Of a DNA stretch of 35,702 nucleotides, positions 21,088 through 29,203 are shown in pieces (the first letter of the stretch is position 1; each line of letters begins with the position of its first letter). The DNA is from Azoarcus sp. (GTDB taxonomy: Bacteria > Pseudomonadota > Gammaproteobacteria > Burkholderiales > Rhodocyclaceae), in the NCBI GenBank assembly GCA_030604735.1, contig JAUVVG010000036.1, positions 1 through 35,702 of the forward strand. Reading direction: 5' to 3'. The notes below the pieces were generated by a model. It did no database searches. It was not told the DNA's origin and saw only the letters and a list, made by a program, of their open reading frames with translations. The position numbers were made by a program, and so were the translations under genes.

Positions 21088-23664
21088 ATGGCCGCCAGGG
21101 ACACCGTTACCCGGATTCTGATCACCGCCAAGGATGAGGCTAGCGGGGTATTCAATAGCGTCAGCGGAAAAGCGAAGGCGGTTGCTGCCGCAATAGCGGG
21201 CTATTTCAGCTTCCAGGCGTTCAAGGATTTTGTCGGCATTGCCGCAGAGTTTGAGAAGTCGATGTCTGGGGTGCAAGCGGTAACGCAGGCATCCGGTGAA
21301 GACATGCGGCGCCTGACCGCAGTTGCCCGCGAGCTGGGCGCATCGACCAGTTTCTCGGCAAGCGAAGCTGCGCAAGCCATGCAGTTTCTCGGTATGGCTG
21401 GCTTCGACACGAACCAGATTATCGCGGCGATGCCTGGGACGCTCGCGCTTGCCAAAGCCGGTAATTTGGAGCTGGGCGCTGCCGCAGACATTGCCAGTAA
21501 TGCACTCAGCGGGTTTGGTTTGTCTGCGGGCGAAATGGCCACGGTCGCTGATACGCTCGCCGCGGCAGCGGCAAGCTCGAACACGAGCGTCACCCAGCTT
21601 GGCGAGGCAATGAGCTACGCCGCGCCGATTTCTGCCAGTTTGGGCGTCGACATCCAAACGGCGGCCGCTGCCGTGGGCGCCCTCTCTGACGCCGGCATTC
21701 AGGGGTCGCGAGCGGGTACCGGGTTGGCCGGCGTGTTGCGGCAACTGACCAACGTCACCAAGGCGGGGCAGGGCGTACTTGATCAGTACGGACTGTCCCT
21801 GGAGGACGTCGACGTCAAGACCCGTGGCCTGGATGCGGTGCTGAAGTCCCTCGCGGGCGCGGGACTGTCGGCCGGAGACGTGATCAAGCTGTTCGGGGCA
21901 GAAGCTGGCGTAGCCGGTCAAGTGCTCTTGAACATGAATGGCCGCGTCAGCGAGTTGACCGCAGAGTTGCGCGAAGCAGAAGGCGCCGCACAGGCCATGT
22001 CCGACGTCATGAGCAACAACCTGGACGGCGACCTGACAAAGCTGCGATCGGCGCTCGAAGGGCTGAAACTCTCCGGGAATTCGCTGGGCGGGATTACCGA
22101 CAATCTGCGGGTACTTACGCAGAACACAACCACCTACATCCAGCAAGCCGTCGAAAACCTCGATTTGCTCGGGGAGGCCTTGCGCAAGTCACGCGGCGAC
22201 CTGCAAGGGCTTGCCGACGACAACAGCATCAAAGCCTTTGCGGACCGGTCGATCGAGTATTTTGCCCTGGTGGCAGATGTCGCAAGGGCGTCGGCGTTCT
22301 CGATAGGGACCGCATTCGAGGGCGTCGGCAAGACGATCGGTGCGGGCATGGCGCAGTTGGCGGCCAGCGTTCGGGGCGATTTCGCCCAGGTGCGCGAGAT
22401 TGGCAATCTGTGGTTGCAGGACATGGCGGACATCAACGACAGAGTCATTGCATTCGACACCGAGCGCTATCGTTCAGCGGCGCGAATGATCGAGCAGATG
22501 CGCTCGGAGCGCCAGGAGGCGAAAGCCCTGGAGCAGGCGCAGGCAGAGCTATCGGTATCCGCAGAGGGTGTCGCTGAGGCAATGGATGGCGTGGCGACCG
22601 AGGCAGAAAATGCCAGCGACAAGATCAGGGCGCTTCGAGAGCAGTACGAGCAATACATCGCCGTGGGCGATACCCAGGGCGCGGTCGTTATTCTGGAGCA
22701 GATTCGTCAGCTCAAAGAACTGGCCAAAGCGACCGAGGAATCAGCCGAAAGCCTCGAAGAAAAAGAGCAAGCCCTAAAAGATGTGGCGGCAGCCACAAAG
22801 GCACTCTATAGCGCAGAACTCGATCTGCTCGGTACGCAAATAGCCACGCTGAAAGCTCAAGCCAAAATTGCCGAAGCAAAAGGCCGCGAGCGCGAAGCGT
22901 CACGCCTGCTCGAGCAGGCTAAGAAGCTGGAGGCCCGGCAGTCCGAAATTGTTGCCCGCGCGAAGCTGGAAGAAGCCCGCGCGGGGCTCGCTTCCGCGGA
23001 AGCAAACCACGCCGATATGGTGGCGTCGGGGTCCGCCTCAGAGGTAAAGCTGAAAGCGGCTGCGGCGGCAATCAAAGTCGCTCAGGCAAAGGTCAGAGCC
23101 GCAGAAGCCGGGCTAGAGCTCACTCGTGTATTGAAGCAGCTTAACGAAGAGCTCGAAAAGAACAAAGAGAAGACGGACAGCACCGCAGACAGCAATGATC
23201 GCCTGGCGGACTCGATCGAACGCGTCAACAACGCCGGCCGCCCCTCCCGCCAGGGCGGGGCCATCGACTACATCGGCACCGCGCGCCGCGCCGGGTTCGA
23301 CATTGATCCAGACGACATGGACCGCTTTATCGAACTTGCCAACGGATTCGGTGCAAGAAACCAGTCAACCATGCGCCTGACCGCAGGAGACAGCGTCTAT
23401 TCTTACTCACGCAAGCTCAACCGCGCCTACGAAAGTGCCGCGATCGAAGCTGCCGAGCGATTGATGGCCGAAAAGGCCGGCGAAAAAACGCCACCGCTTA
23501 CCACGCGTCAACTCGGCCCCGAGCTGCCGGAGGGTCGCTCCTATCAGGTCAACGTCAATCTCGGCGGCCGCCGCACCAGCGTTGCCACCGCGACCGACGA
23601 CGACGCACAGCGCCTAGTCGGCATCCTGCGCGAACTCGAATCCGACATGGCCCGCGCATCATGA
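21088..23664 (+). CDS. Tape measure protein
   Basis: The product is 858 residues. The N-terminal about 380 residues carry the TP901-type core: FQAFKDFVGIAAEFEKSMSG, ELGASTSFSASEAAQAMQFL, ALAKAGNLELGAAADIASNA and SLGVDIQTAAAAVGALSDAG. The middle is weakly hydrophobic. Residues about 450-720 are a long charged coiled coil rich in Ala, Glu and Lys. It sets tail length; at about 0.15 nm per residue, a tail of roughly 130 nm is expected. Its stop overlaps the next start. Confidence 0.95.
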   Translation: MAARDTVTRILITAKDEASGVFNSVSGKAKAVAAAIAGYFSFQAFKDFVGIAAEFEKSMSGVQAVTQASGEDMRRLTAVARELGASTSFSASEAAQAMQFLGMAGFDTNQIIAAMPGTLALAKAGNLELGAAADIASNALSGFGLSAGEMATVADTLAAAAASSNTSVTQLGEAMSYAAPISASLGVDIQTAAAAVGALSDAGIQGSRAGTGLAGVLRQLTNVTKAGQGVLDQYGLSLEDVDVKTRGLDAVLKSLAGAGLSAGDVIKLFGAEAGVAGQVLLNMNGRVSELTAELREAEGAAQAMSDVMSNNLDGDLTKLRSALEGLKLSGNSLGGITDNLRVLTQNTTTYIQQAVENLDLLGEALRKSRGDLQGLADDNSIKAFADRSIEYFALVADVARASAFSIGTAFEGVGKTIGAGMAQLAASVRGDFAQVREIGNLWLQDMADINDRVIAFDTERYRSAARMIEQMRSERQEAKALEQAQAELSVSAEGVAEAMDGVATEAENASDKIRALREQYEQYIAVGDTQGAVVILEQIRQLKELAKATEESAESLEEKEQALKDVAAATKALYSAELDLLGTQIATLKAQAKIAEAKGREREASRLLEQAKKLEARQSEIVARAKLEEARAGLASAEANHADMVASGSASEVKLKAAAAAIKVAQAKVRAAEAGLELTRVLKQLNEELEKNKEKTDSTADSNDRLADSIERVNNAGRPSRQGGAIDYIGTARRAGFDIDPDDMDRFIELANGFGARNQSTMRLTAGDSVYSYSRKLNRAYESAAIEAAERLMAEKAGEKTPPLTTRQLGPELPEGRSYQVNVNLGGRRTSVATATDDDAQRLVGILRELESDMARAS

Positions 23665-24074
23665 GCGACCCCGTGATCACCCTCTCCGACGGCACGACCA
23701 CCATCGCGCTCGATCCGGATCTGTACTGGGAAGACGAATACACCTGGTCGGCCGTCGAGCAATCCGTCGCCCGCAGCCTGACCGGCGCGCAGATCGTGCA
23801 ACTCGGCCTGCGCCAGGCCGGCCGGCCGATCACACTGCGCCCGGAAGACGACGTCAGCGCCTGGATGTCGCGCGCCGTGATGGCGCAGCTGCAGGCCTGG
23901 GCCGACATCCCCGGCAAGCGCATGACGCTCACCCTGCGCGGTACCGCCCATCTGGTCATCGGCCGACACCACGACGGCGGCATGATCGACGCCCGCCCCC
24001 TTATCCATTACGCAGACCCCGCCGACACCGATTGGGTGCTGGCCACGCTGCGGTTTCTCACTGTGATCGAGTAA
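23661..24074 (+). CDS. Tail protein following the tape measure (possible distal tail protein)
   Basis: The product is 137 residues, with its start overlapping the tape-measure stop. It is beta-rich: VITLSDGTTTIALDPDLYW, then RSLTGAQIVQLGLRQAGRPI and KRMTLTLRGTAHLVIG. By order it corresponds to lambda gpM or another distal-tail component. No family match is certain. Confidence 0.75.
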   Translation: MSDPVITLSDGTTTIALDPDLYWEDEYTWSAVEQSVARSLTGAQIVQLGLRQAGRPITLRPEDDVSAWMSRAVMAQLQAWADIPGKRMTLTLRGTAHLVIGRHHDGGMIDARPLIHYADPADTDWVLATLRFLTVIE

Positions 24075-24078
24075 CGCT

Positions 24079-27000
24079 ATGCCCATCCAAGAAGCCAACA
24101 TCGTCTTCGTAGAATCCCAAGTGATGGACGACGTGCCCGAAGGGGGCGGTGCGCTCACCGGCCGGGTCATCCAAGACGGCCGGATGAACAACGTCTTCGA
24201 AGACATCTCGGATCTGGACCGCGCCTACGGCCGCTTCAACCTGCGCAAGATCGGCGTGGCGGTGCGCACCCTCAGCACCGACCTCTTCGGCGGAGCCAAG
24301 TCGGTCATCACCGAGTTGCCCGAAGACCCGGACATCGCATACACCCTGTTCCAGACCGCCGACGCCTTCGACACCCGCGCCGCGGCAGCCAACCGGGTGG
24401 AGTCGTACCTGTACAAAGGCCCGATGTGGGCTGGCTACCTCTACGAGAACCACATCAGCGGCATGCGTGCGATCAACATCGTGCAGCGGGTGGGGTCGGC
24501 GCTGCCACCCATCGGCAAGACGCTGTGCCTGGTGCAAGACGAGGGGTTGGCCGGCGAGAAAGAGCAGTACATCCGCGTCACCAAAGTGACGACGACCGAG
24601 ACCGTTTTTACGGACGGGAGTGGCGAGTACATCCGCTGGGTGGTGAACCTCGAGCTGTCGGACGCGTTGCGGCACAACTTCAACGGCCATACCCCGATCC
24701 GGCAAGACACCAATCAGAACTACACCGGCAAGACCCGCGTGCGCGACACCACCGTGGCCGATGCCACCCGCTATTACGGGGGTCAGGCCCTGGCGGCCCC
24801 GGCCGCGATCGGCGACCTGACCGTGCGCGCCGCGAGCATGTTCACCCAGCTCGTGCCGAGCGCGCAGACCGAAACCCCGCTGGTGAGCCAGGTGTTTTAC
24901 CCCGAGCTGGTGCGCACTGTGTCGGCCGGGGCGCGCAACGTGGAGGTCGCGCAACAGGCGCACACCCTCGCGCGCCAGGTGACGGCCGAGAGCCGGCGGT
25001 TCAACTGGATCGAAACCCTCTCACCCCTGCCAGCGGCCAGCGCGCTGGCAGTGAGCTACCGCGCGCAGGGCAACTGGTACACCCTCACCGACACCGGCGC
25101 CGGCCAGATCGCCGGTACAGACCCGGCGTTCGGGGCCGGGACTATCGACTACGCCACCGGCGCGCTCAGTATCACGCTCGGCGCGCTGCCCGATGTGGGC
25201 AGCCAGATCATCATCGGCTGGGCCAGCCCGGTGCACTATCTCGTGCGCGCGGGGGCGACCGCAGACGCAGGCACCACGCTGGATCTGGAATACACGCTGG
25301 AAAACGCGCCGATCGTGCCGGGGTCCGTCACCATGAGTTATCCGGTGGGGGGCGTGTCGCGCACGGTGACAGACCCGAGCAGTAACGGCAATCTCTCCGG
25401 TGCCGGCGTAACTGGGACGATCAACTACGCGACCGGCGAAGTGTGGCTAAAATTCAGCGCGCCACCGGACCGCGCGGCCTTCATCAACAACGCATATACG
25501 TGGCGATCGGGTACGGGCCTTGTCAGTACCGCAACGTCGTTGCCTGTGTCGGGCGGTACATTCACCGTACCAGGCACGGCACCGTTCCGCAGCGCCGGCT
25601 CGATGACTTTCCAGTTTGCAGAAACAACCGATCAAGCGCGTGCTTACATCACCTCCGGCGGGCAGGTGCGCATATTCGCAAATCGCGAGCGCCGCACCAG
25701 TACGTATGAGGGTTATATTCATTGGCCAGATCAGCAGGTCGGCACGTTCAACACAGCAACTGGCGTCGTGACGCTGACCGGCGCCACCGCCACTCGCGCG
25801 GCATGGAACACGGGCGGAGCGGGCTGGTTGCGGCCGTCGGTGTCGCTGTCGATCACGAGCGTGTCCGATCTCGCCGTCGAGCGCGACACCGACGCATTCG
25901 ACCCCAACGCAATCACGGACGAACAGGTCGCCCCGTCATCGATCGGCCTCACGGTCGATCTGACCACCACCATTGCCGATCCGGTCATCCCCAACTCGGT
26001 CCGCTTCACCCTCACCGGCAAAACCTACGACGACCGTAACGGCCTGCTCTACACCGACATCAACCCTTCCACGGGCGTCGGTCTGCTGGCGGGCAGCATC
26101 GACTACGAAACCGGCATCTGCGAGATCAACTTTTGGGCGGACAACGCCGCGGCCAACGTCAGCGTGTCGTCATGCCTCACCGTGTACGGCCAATGGACCG
26201 CGATCGAGGCCTCGTTTCGCACCGCGCTCGCCCCGGTCAAGCCCGAGGCACTGTCCATCGTCGCCGTCACCGAGGACGGTGACCAGATCACGGCATCTGC
26301 CGACCAGGACGGCGTGATCGCCGGCCCTTGGATGCGCGGCGAGATCAATTACGAGTTCGGCACCGCCTGGGTGGAGTTCGGCCAGATGGACGGGGGCGAG
26401 TGGGTGCCGCGCGCCGTACTCCCCGATACCCTGCGTTACAACGCCGTTGCGTACAGCTATCTACCGCTGGACGCCGACATCCTCGGGATCGACGCCGTGC
26501 GCCTGCCCGCCGACGGGCGCGTGCCCATCTACCGCCCCGGCGACATCGCGCTGCTCATGCACGCGGCCGACGTGGCCCCGGCTACACCCACACTCAACGC
26601 CGAAAGCGGCCTGTACGAACTCGACTGCGGCCGCACCCGCGTCGGCTGGGTGCGGCTGACCGACGCCAATGGCGACCCGATCACCGAGGCCTACGAGCTC
26701 GACCGCGCCAATGGCACAGTGCTGTTCGACGACATCGCCGGCCTGGCCACCCCCATCGCGGTGCGTAGCACCGTGGCCGACCTGCGCATGATCACCGACG
26801 TGCAGATCAATGGCGAGGTCACGCTCGCCCGCCCGATCACGCACGACTTCCCGGCCGGGGAATCGATCCTGGCGTCGTGCCTCATCCACGGCGACCGCCG
26901 CGCGCGCGTGTCCGCGACATGGGACCAGCAGACCTGGAACGGAACGTGGTCAGACAGCATCGTCGGCGCCGCGGCGACCGCGACGTTGAATTTGATCGAC

Positions 27001-27393
27001 TTCCCTATCACGGTCACCAATGAGGGCTGCGACACAGATCGGTGGCTTCTGCGCTGGACCAACCCCAGCGCCGTCGAGCTGATCTCCGAAAAACGCGGCC
27101 TGGTGTGGTCCGGCACCTGGACGCCCGGCGGCGACAACATTGCCCCGATCAACCCCCGCACCCGCATCTGGGACGACGCCACCCAGACCTGGCTCGGCGG
27201 CACGCCCTACCTGGTGATCCCCGGCCAGGCCAACGGCGGGGGGTGGGCCGCCGGCAATGTTGTGCGCATCAACACCGTGGGCGCCATCGCCCCGCTATGG
27301 CTCGCCCGCGCCATTCAACAATCCGACGAACCCCTGGACGACGGCGCCGACGGCTGCGAGCTGTACTGCCTGGGCAACGTCGACCGCCCGTAA
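24079..27393 (+). CDS. Large tail-tip protein with repeated beta modules
   Basis: The product is 1104 residues. The N-terminal about 330 residues look globular (IVFVESQVMDDVPEGGGALT, YLYENHISGMRAINIVQRVG). From about 340, modules recur with the motif G-x-I-D/N-Y-x-T-G-x3-hydrophobic: GTIDYATGALSI (354), GTINYATGEVWLKF (446), GTFNTATGVVTL (553), GSIDYETGICEINF (671) and GEINYEFGTAWVEF (752). These look like tandem Ig- or fibronectin-like beta domains. It occupies the tail-hub/tip position. I do not recognise a characterised homologue. Confidence 0.8.
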   Translation: MPIQEANIVFVESQVMDDVPEGGGALTGRVIQDGRMNNVFEDISDLDRAYGRFNLRKIGVAVRTLSTDLFGGAKSVITELPEDPDIAYTLFQTADAFDTRAAAANRVESYLYKGPMWAGYLYENHISGMRAINIVQRVGSALPPIGKTLCLVQDEGLAGEKEQYIRVTKVTTTETVFTDGSGEYIRWVVNLELSDALRHNFNGHTPIRQDTNQNYTGKTRVRDTTVADATRYYGGQALAAPAAIGDLTVRAASMFTQLVPSAQTETPLVSQVFYPELVRTVSAGARNVEVAQQAHTLARQVTAESRRFNWIETLSPLPAASALAVSYRAQGNWYTLTDTGAGQIAGTDPAFGAGTIDYATGALSITLGALPDVGSQIIIGWASPVHYLVRAGATADAGTTLDLEYTLENAPIVPGSVTMSYPVGGVSRTVTDPSSNGNLSGAGVTGTINYATGEVWLKFSAPPDRAAFINNAYTWRSGTGLVSTATSLPVSGGTFTVPGTAPFRSAGSMTFQFAETTDQARAYITSGGQVRIFANRERRTSTYEGYIHWPDQQVGTFNTATGVVTLTGATATRAAWNTGGAGWLRPSVSLSITSVSDLAVERDTDAFDPNAITDEQVAPSSIGLTVDLTTTIADPVIPNSVRFTLTGKTYDDRNGLLYTDINPSTGVGLLAGSIDYETGICEINFWADNAAANVSVSSCLTVYGQWTAIEASFRTALAPVKPEALSIVAVTEDGDQITASADQDGVIAGPWMRGEINYEFGTAWVEFGQMDGGEWVPRAVLPDTLRYNAVAYSYLPLDADILGIDAVRLPADGRVPIYRPGDIALLMHAADVAPATPTLNAESGLYELDCGRTRVGWVRLTDANGDPITEAYELDRANGTVLFDDIAGLATPIAVRSTVADLRMITDVQINGEVTLARPITHDFPAGESILASCLIHGDRRARVSATWDQQTWNGTWSDSIVGAAATATLNLIDFPITVTNEGCDTDRWLLRWTNPSAVELISEKRGLVWSGTWTPGGDNIAPINPRTRIWDDATQTWLGGTPYLVIPGQANGGGWAAGNVVRINTVGAIAPLWLARAIQQSDEPLDDGADGCELYCLGNVDRP

Positions 27394-27404
27394 GCGAGAG
27401 CCCC

Positions 27405-27884
27405 ATGGACATCTCCCCCCAGCACGAAGCCGCCGTCATCGCCGCCTGCCGCCTGCCGGCCCTCTATGCCCGCCTGGCGCTACTCGCCGGCGACCCGGCC
27501 GAACCCGAGCGCGCGGCGATCGCCTTTTACGGCACCGCCTACCCGGACCCCGCCGGCGCCGCCCCCGGCGCCGACCCGATCGTCACGCTCCCGCTGACCT
27601 GGGCCGCCGGCACGGTCGACGAGGTCCTGTTCCAGATCCTCATCGTCACCCCGCTCGAGGCGCAGGTCACCGGCGCTGACCCGGACGACGGCACCATCCC
27701 CCAGTGGGCACGCGTCACCATGCCCGACGGCACCTGGTGGGCAGACCTGACCGTGTCGGTGGAGGGCGAGGGCGGCGAGATTCAGCTCGTGCAAACCGGC
27801 ACCGAGGGCGACCCGGCCGTGCCGGTGGCGCGGTTGTTCAACGGGGCGTTTGCGCGGATTGCGTCCGCAGTGATTCAGGGGTGA
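27405..27884 (+). CDS. Tail-associated protein of unknown function
   Basis: The product is 159 residues from ATG 27405, 11 bp after the previous stop. It starts with a helix (SPQHEAAVIAACRLPALYAR). A beta-rich body follows with ADPIVTLPLTWAAGTVDEVL, MPDGTWWADLTVSVEGEGGE and IQLVQTGTEG. Co-linearity with the tail-tip genes suggests a virion or tail-assembly protein. No domain is recognised. Confidence 0.75.
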   Translation: MDISPQHEAAVIAACRLPALYARLALLAGDPAEPERAAIAFYGTAYPDPAGAAPGADPIVTLPLTWAAGTVDEVLFQILIVTPLEAQVTGADPDDGTIPQWARVTMPDGTWWADLTVSVEGEGGEIQLVQTGTEGDPAVPVARLFNGAFARIASAVIQG

Positions 27885-27888
27885 GGTC

Positions 27889-29199
27889 ATGAGTGCAATA
27901 AAAGGCCTGCAAGGCGGGCCAGCCACCAAAGCCACTGGCGGCGCTGTCGAGCGCGTGCTGCTGCGAAACACGCAGATTCCCTATGCGTCCGAGCGCGCCT
28001 TGATCACGCCGACAGGGTATTGGGGGTGCGCGCTGCCCGAGGGCACTTACGATGTCAGCTATATGGCTGCGGGATGCGCACCGGTGTTGCACGGGCCGTA
28101 CCACGTCGATTCGGATAGTGATATCAGCAGTTTTCCGGTGCTATCAGCGATGCCCGATTGGGATGCGGATAATGTTGATGGCAGTGTTTTTGTGGCAGGA
28201 CTTGATTTCTTGTTTCGTGGCACGCATGGGGCTGAACTTTCTGTCTTCGGATCATTGGGAGCCGGTCAACTCAAGTGGTTTGGTGTGGTGCTCGCCCCAA
28301 ACGGAAAAATCTACGGCATCCCTTTCGACGGCACGTCGGTGCTGGAGATCGACCCGAGCACAAACACGGTTACCACATTCGGCAGTCTTGCGTCTGGCGG
28401 CAACAAGTGGCAGGGCGGAGTGCTCGCCCCGAACGGAAAAATCTACGGCATCCCGTCCTCGTCGGCTGCCGTGCTGGAGATAGACCCCGTCGCCCGCACA
28501 GCGACTACGTTCGGAAGTCTTGCTGGTTCGTCTAAGTGGGCGGGCGGAGTGCTCGCCCCAAACGGAAAAATCTACGGCATCCCGGCCTCGTCGGCTGGCG
28601 TGCTGGAGATAGACCCGACAACCAATTCTGTCTCGACGTTCGGCGCGTTGGGTGCCGGGGTCAACAAGTGGGTGGGCGGAGTGCTCGCCCCGAACGGAAA
28701 AATCTACGGCATCCCGCTCTTATCGTCAGCCGTGCTGGAGATAGACCCCGTCGCCCGCACAGCGACTACGTTCGGAAGTCTTGCTGGTTCGTCTAAGTGG
28801 GCGGGCGGAGTGCTCGCCCCAAACGGAAAAATCTACGGCATCCCTTTCGACAACACGTCGGTGCTGGAGATCGACCCGAGCACAAACACGGCTACCACAT
28901 TCGGCAGTTTTGCGTCTGGCGGCAACAAGTGGAACGGGGGTGTGCTCGCCCAGAACGGAAAGATTTACGGGATTCCTAGGAGCGCCGACACCGTGCTCGA
29001 AATTAATCCAGACCTGAAGACGACCTCGACGATACAGACAGTATCTGGGGTTAATAAATGGTTCGGCGGTGTGCTGGCAGAAAACGGAAAAATTTATGCC
29101 GCGGCAGCGAACGCAGGTTCCGTTCTCCTCATCGATCCCGCCGGGTCGGGCTCATTGCCGGCAAAGGTCGCATTGTCCCGCTATCTGAATAAATACTAA
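27889..29199 (+). CDS. Beta-propeller-like tail protein, probable receptor binding
   Basis: The product is 436 residues. After about 125 N-terminal residues, seven tandem units of about 42-45 residues follow. Each has the pattern NKW-x-GGVLAPNGKIYGIP then VLEIDP and TTFGSL. Seven units plus an N-terminal strand SVFGSLGAG that could close the ring fit a seven-bladed propeller. Such folds in tail proteins commonly bind sugars or surface receptors; function here is inferred. Units 1 and 5 are nearly identical in DNA, and part of units 2-3 is copied exactly into units 4-5, pointing to recent duplication. The gene is less GC-rich than the surrounding tail genes. Confidence 0.8.
   Translation: MSAIKGLQGGPATKATGGAVERVLLRNTQIPYASERALITPTGYWGCALPEGTYDVSYMAAGCAPVLHGPYHVDSDSDISSFPVLSAMPDWDADNVDGSVFVAGLDFLFRGTHGAELSVFGSLGAGQLKWFGVVLAPNGKIYGIPFDGTSVLEIDPSTNTVTTFGSLASGGNKWQGGVLAPNGKIYGIPSSSAAVLEIDPVARTATTFGSLAGSSKWAGGVLAPNGKIYGIPASSAGVLEIDPTTNSVSTFGALGAGVNKWVGGVLAPNGKIYGIPLLSSAVLEIDPVARTATTFGSLAGSSKWAGGVLAPNGKIYGIPFDNTSVLEIDPSTNTATTFGSFASGGNKWNGGVLAQNGKIYGIPRSADTVLEINPDLKTTSTIQTVSGVNKWFGGVLAENGKIYAAAANAGSVLLIDPAGSGSLPAKVALSRYLNKY
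28281..29140 (+). repeat. Tandem coding repeats of the propeller-like tail gene
   Basis: There are seven in-frame units of about 126-135 bp. The block 28468-28583 is identical over 116 bp to 28729-28844 (offset 261 bp, two units). A segment from 28321 matches one from 28843 with only a few changes (offset 522 bp, four units). This supports unequal crossing-over or gene conversion. Confidence 0.9.
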
Positions 29200-29203
29200 G
29201 GGC

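Noticed and set aside
28281-29140. Phage diversity-generating retroelement target
   Set aside because: No reverse transcriptase or template repeat is present in the window, and the differences are not limited to adenine positions. Simple repeat duplication explains the pattern.
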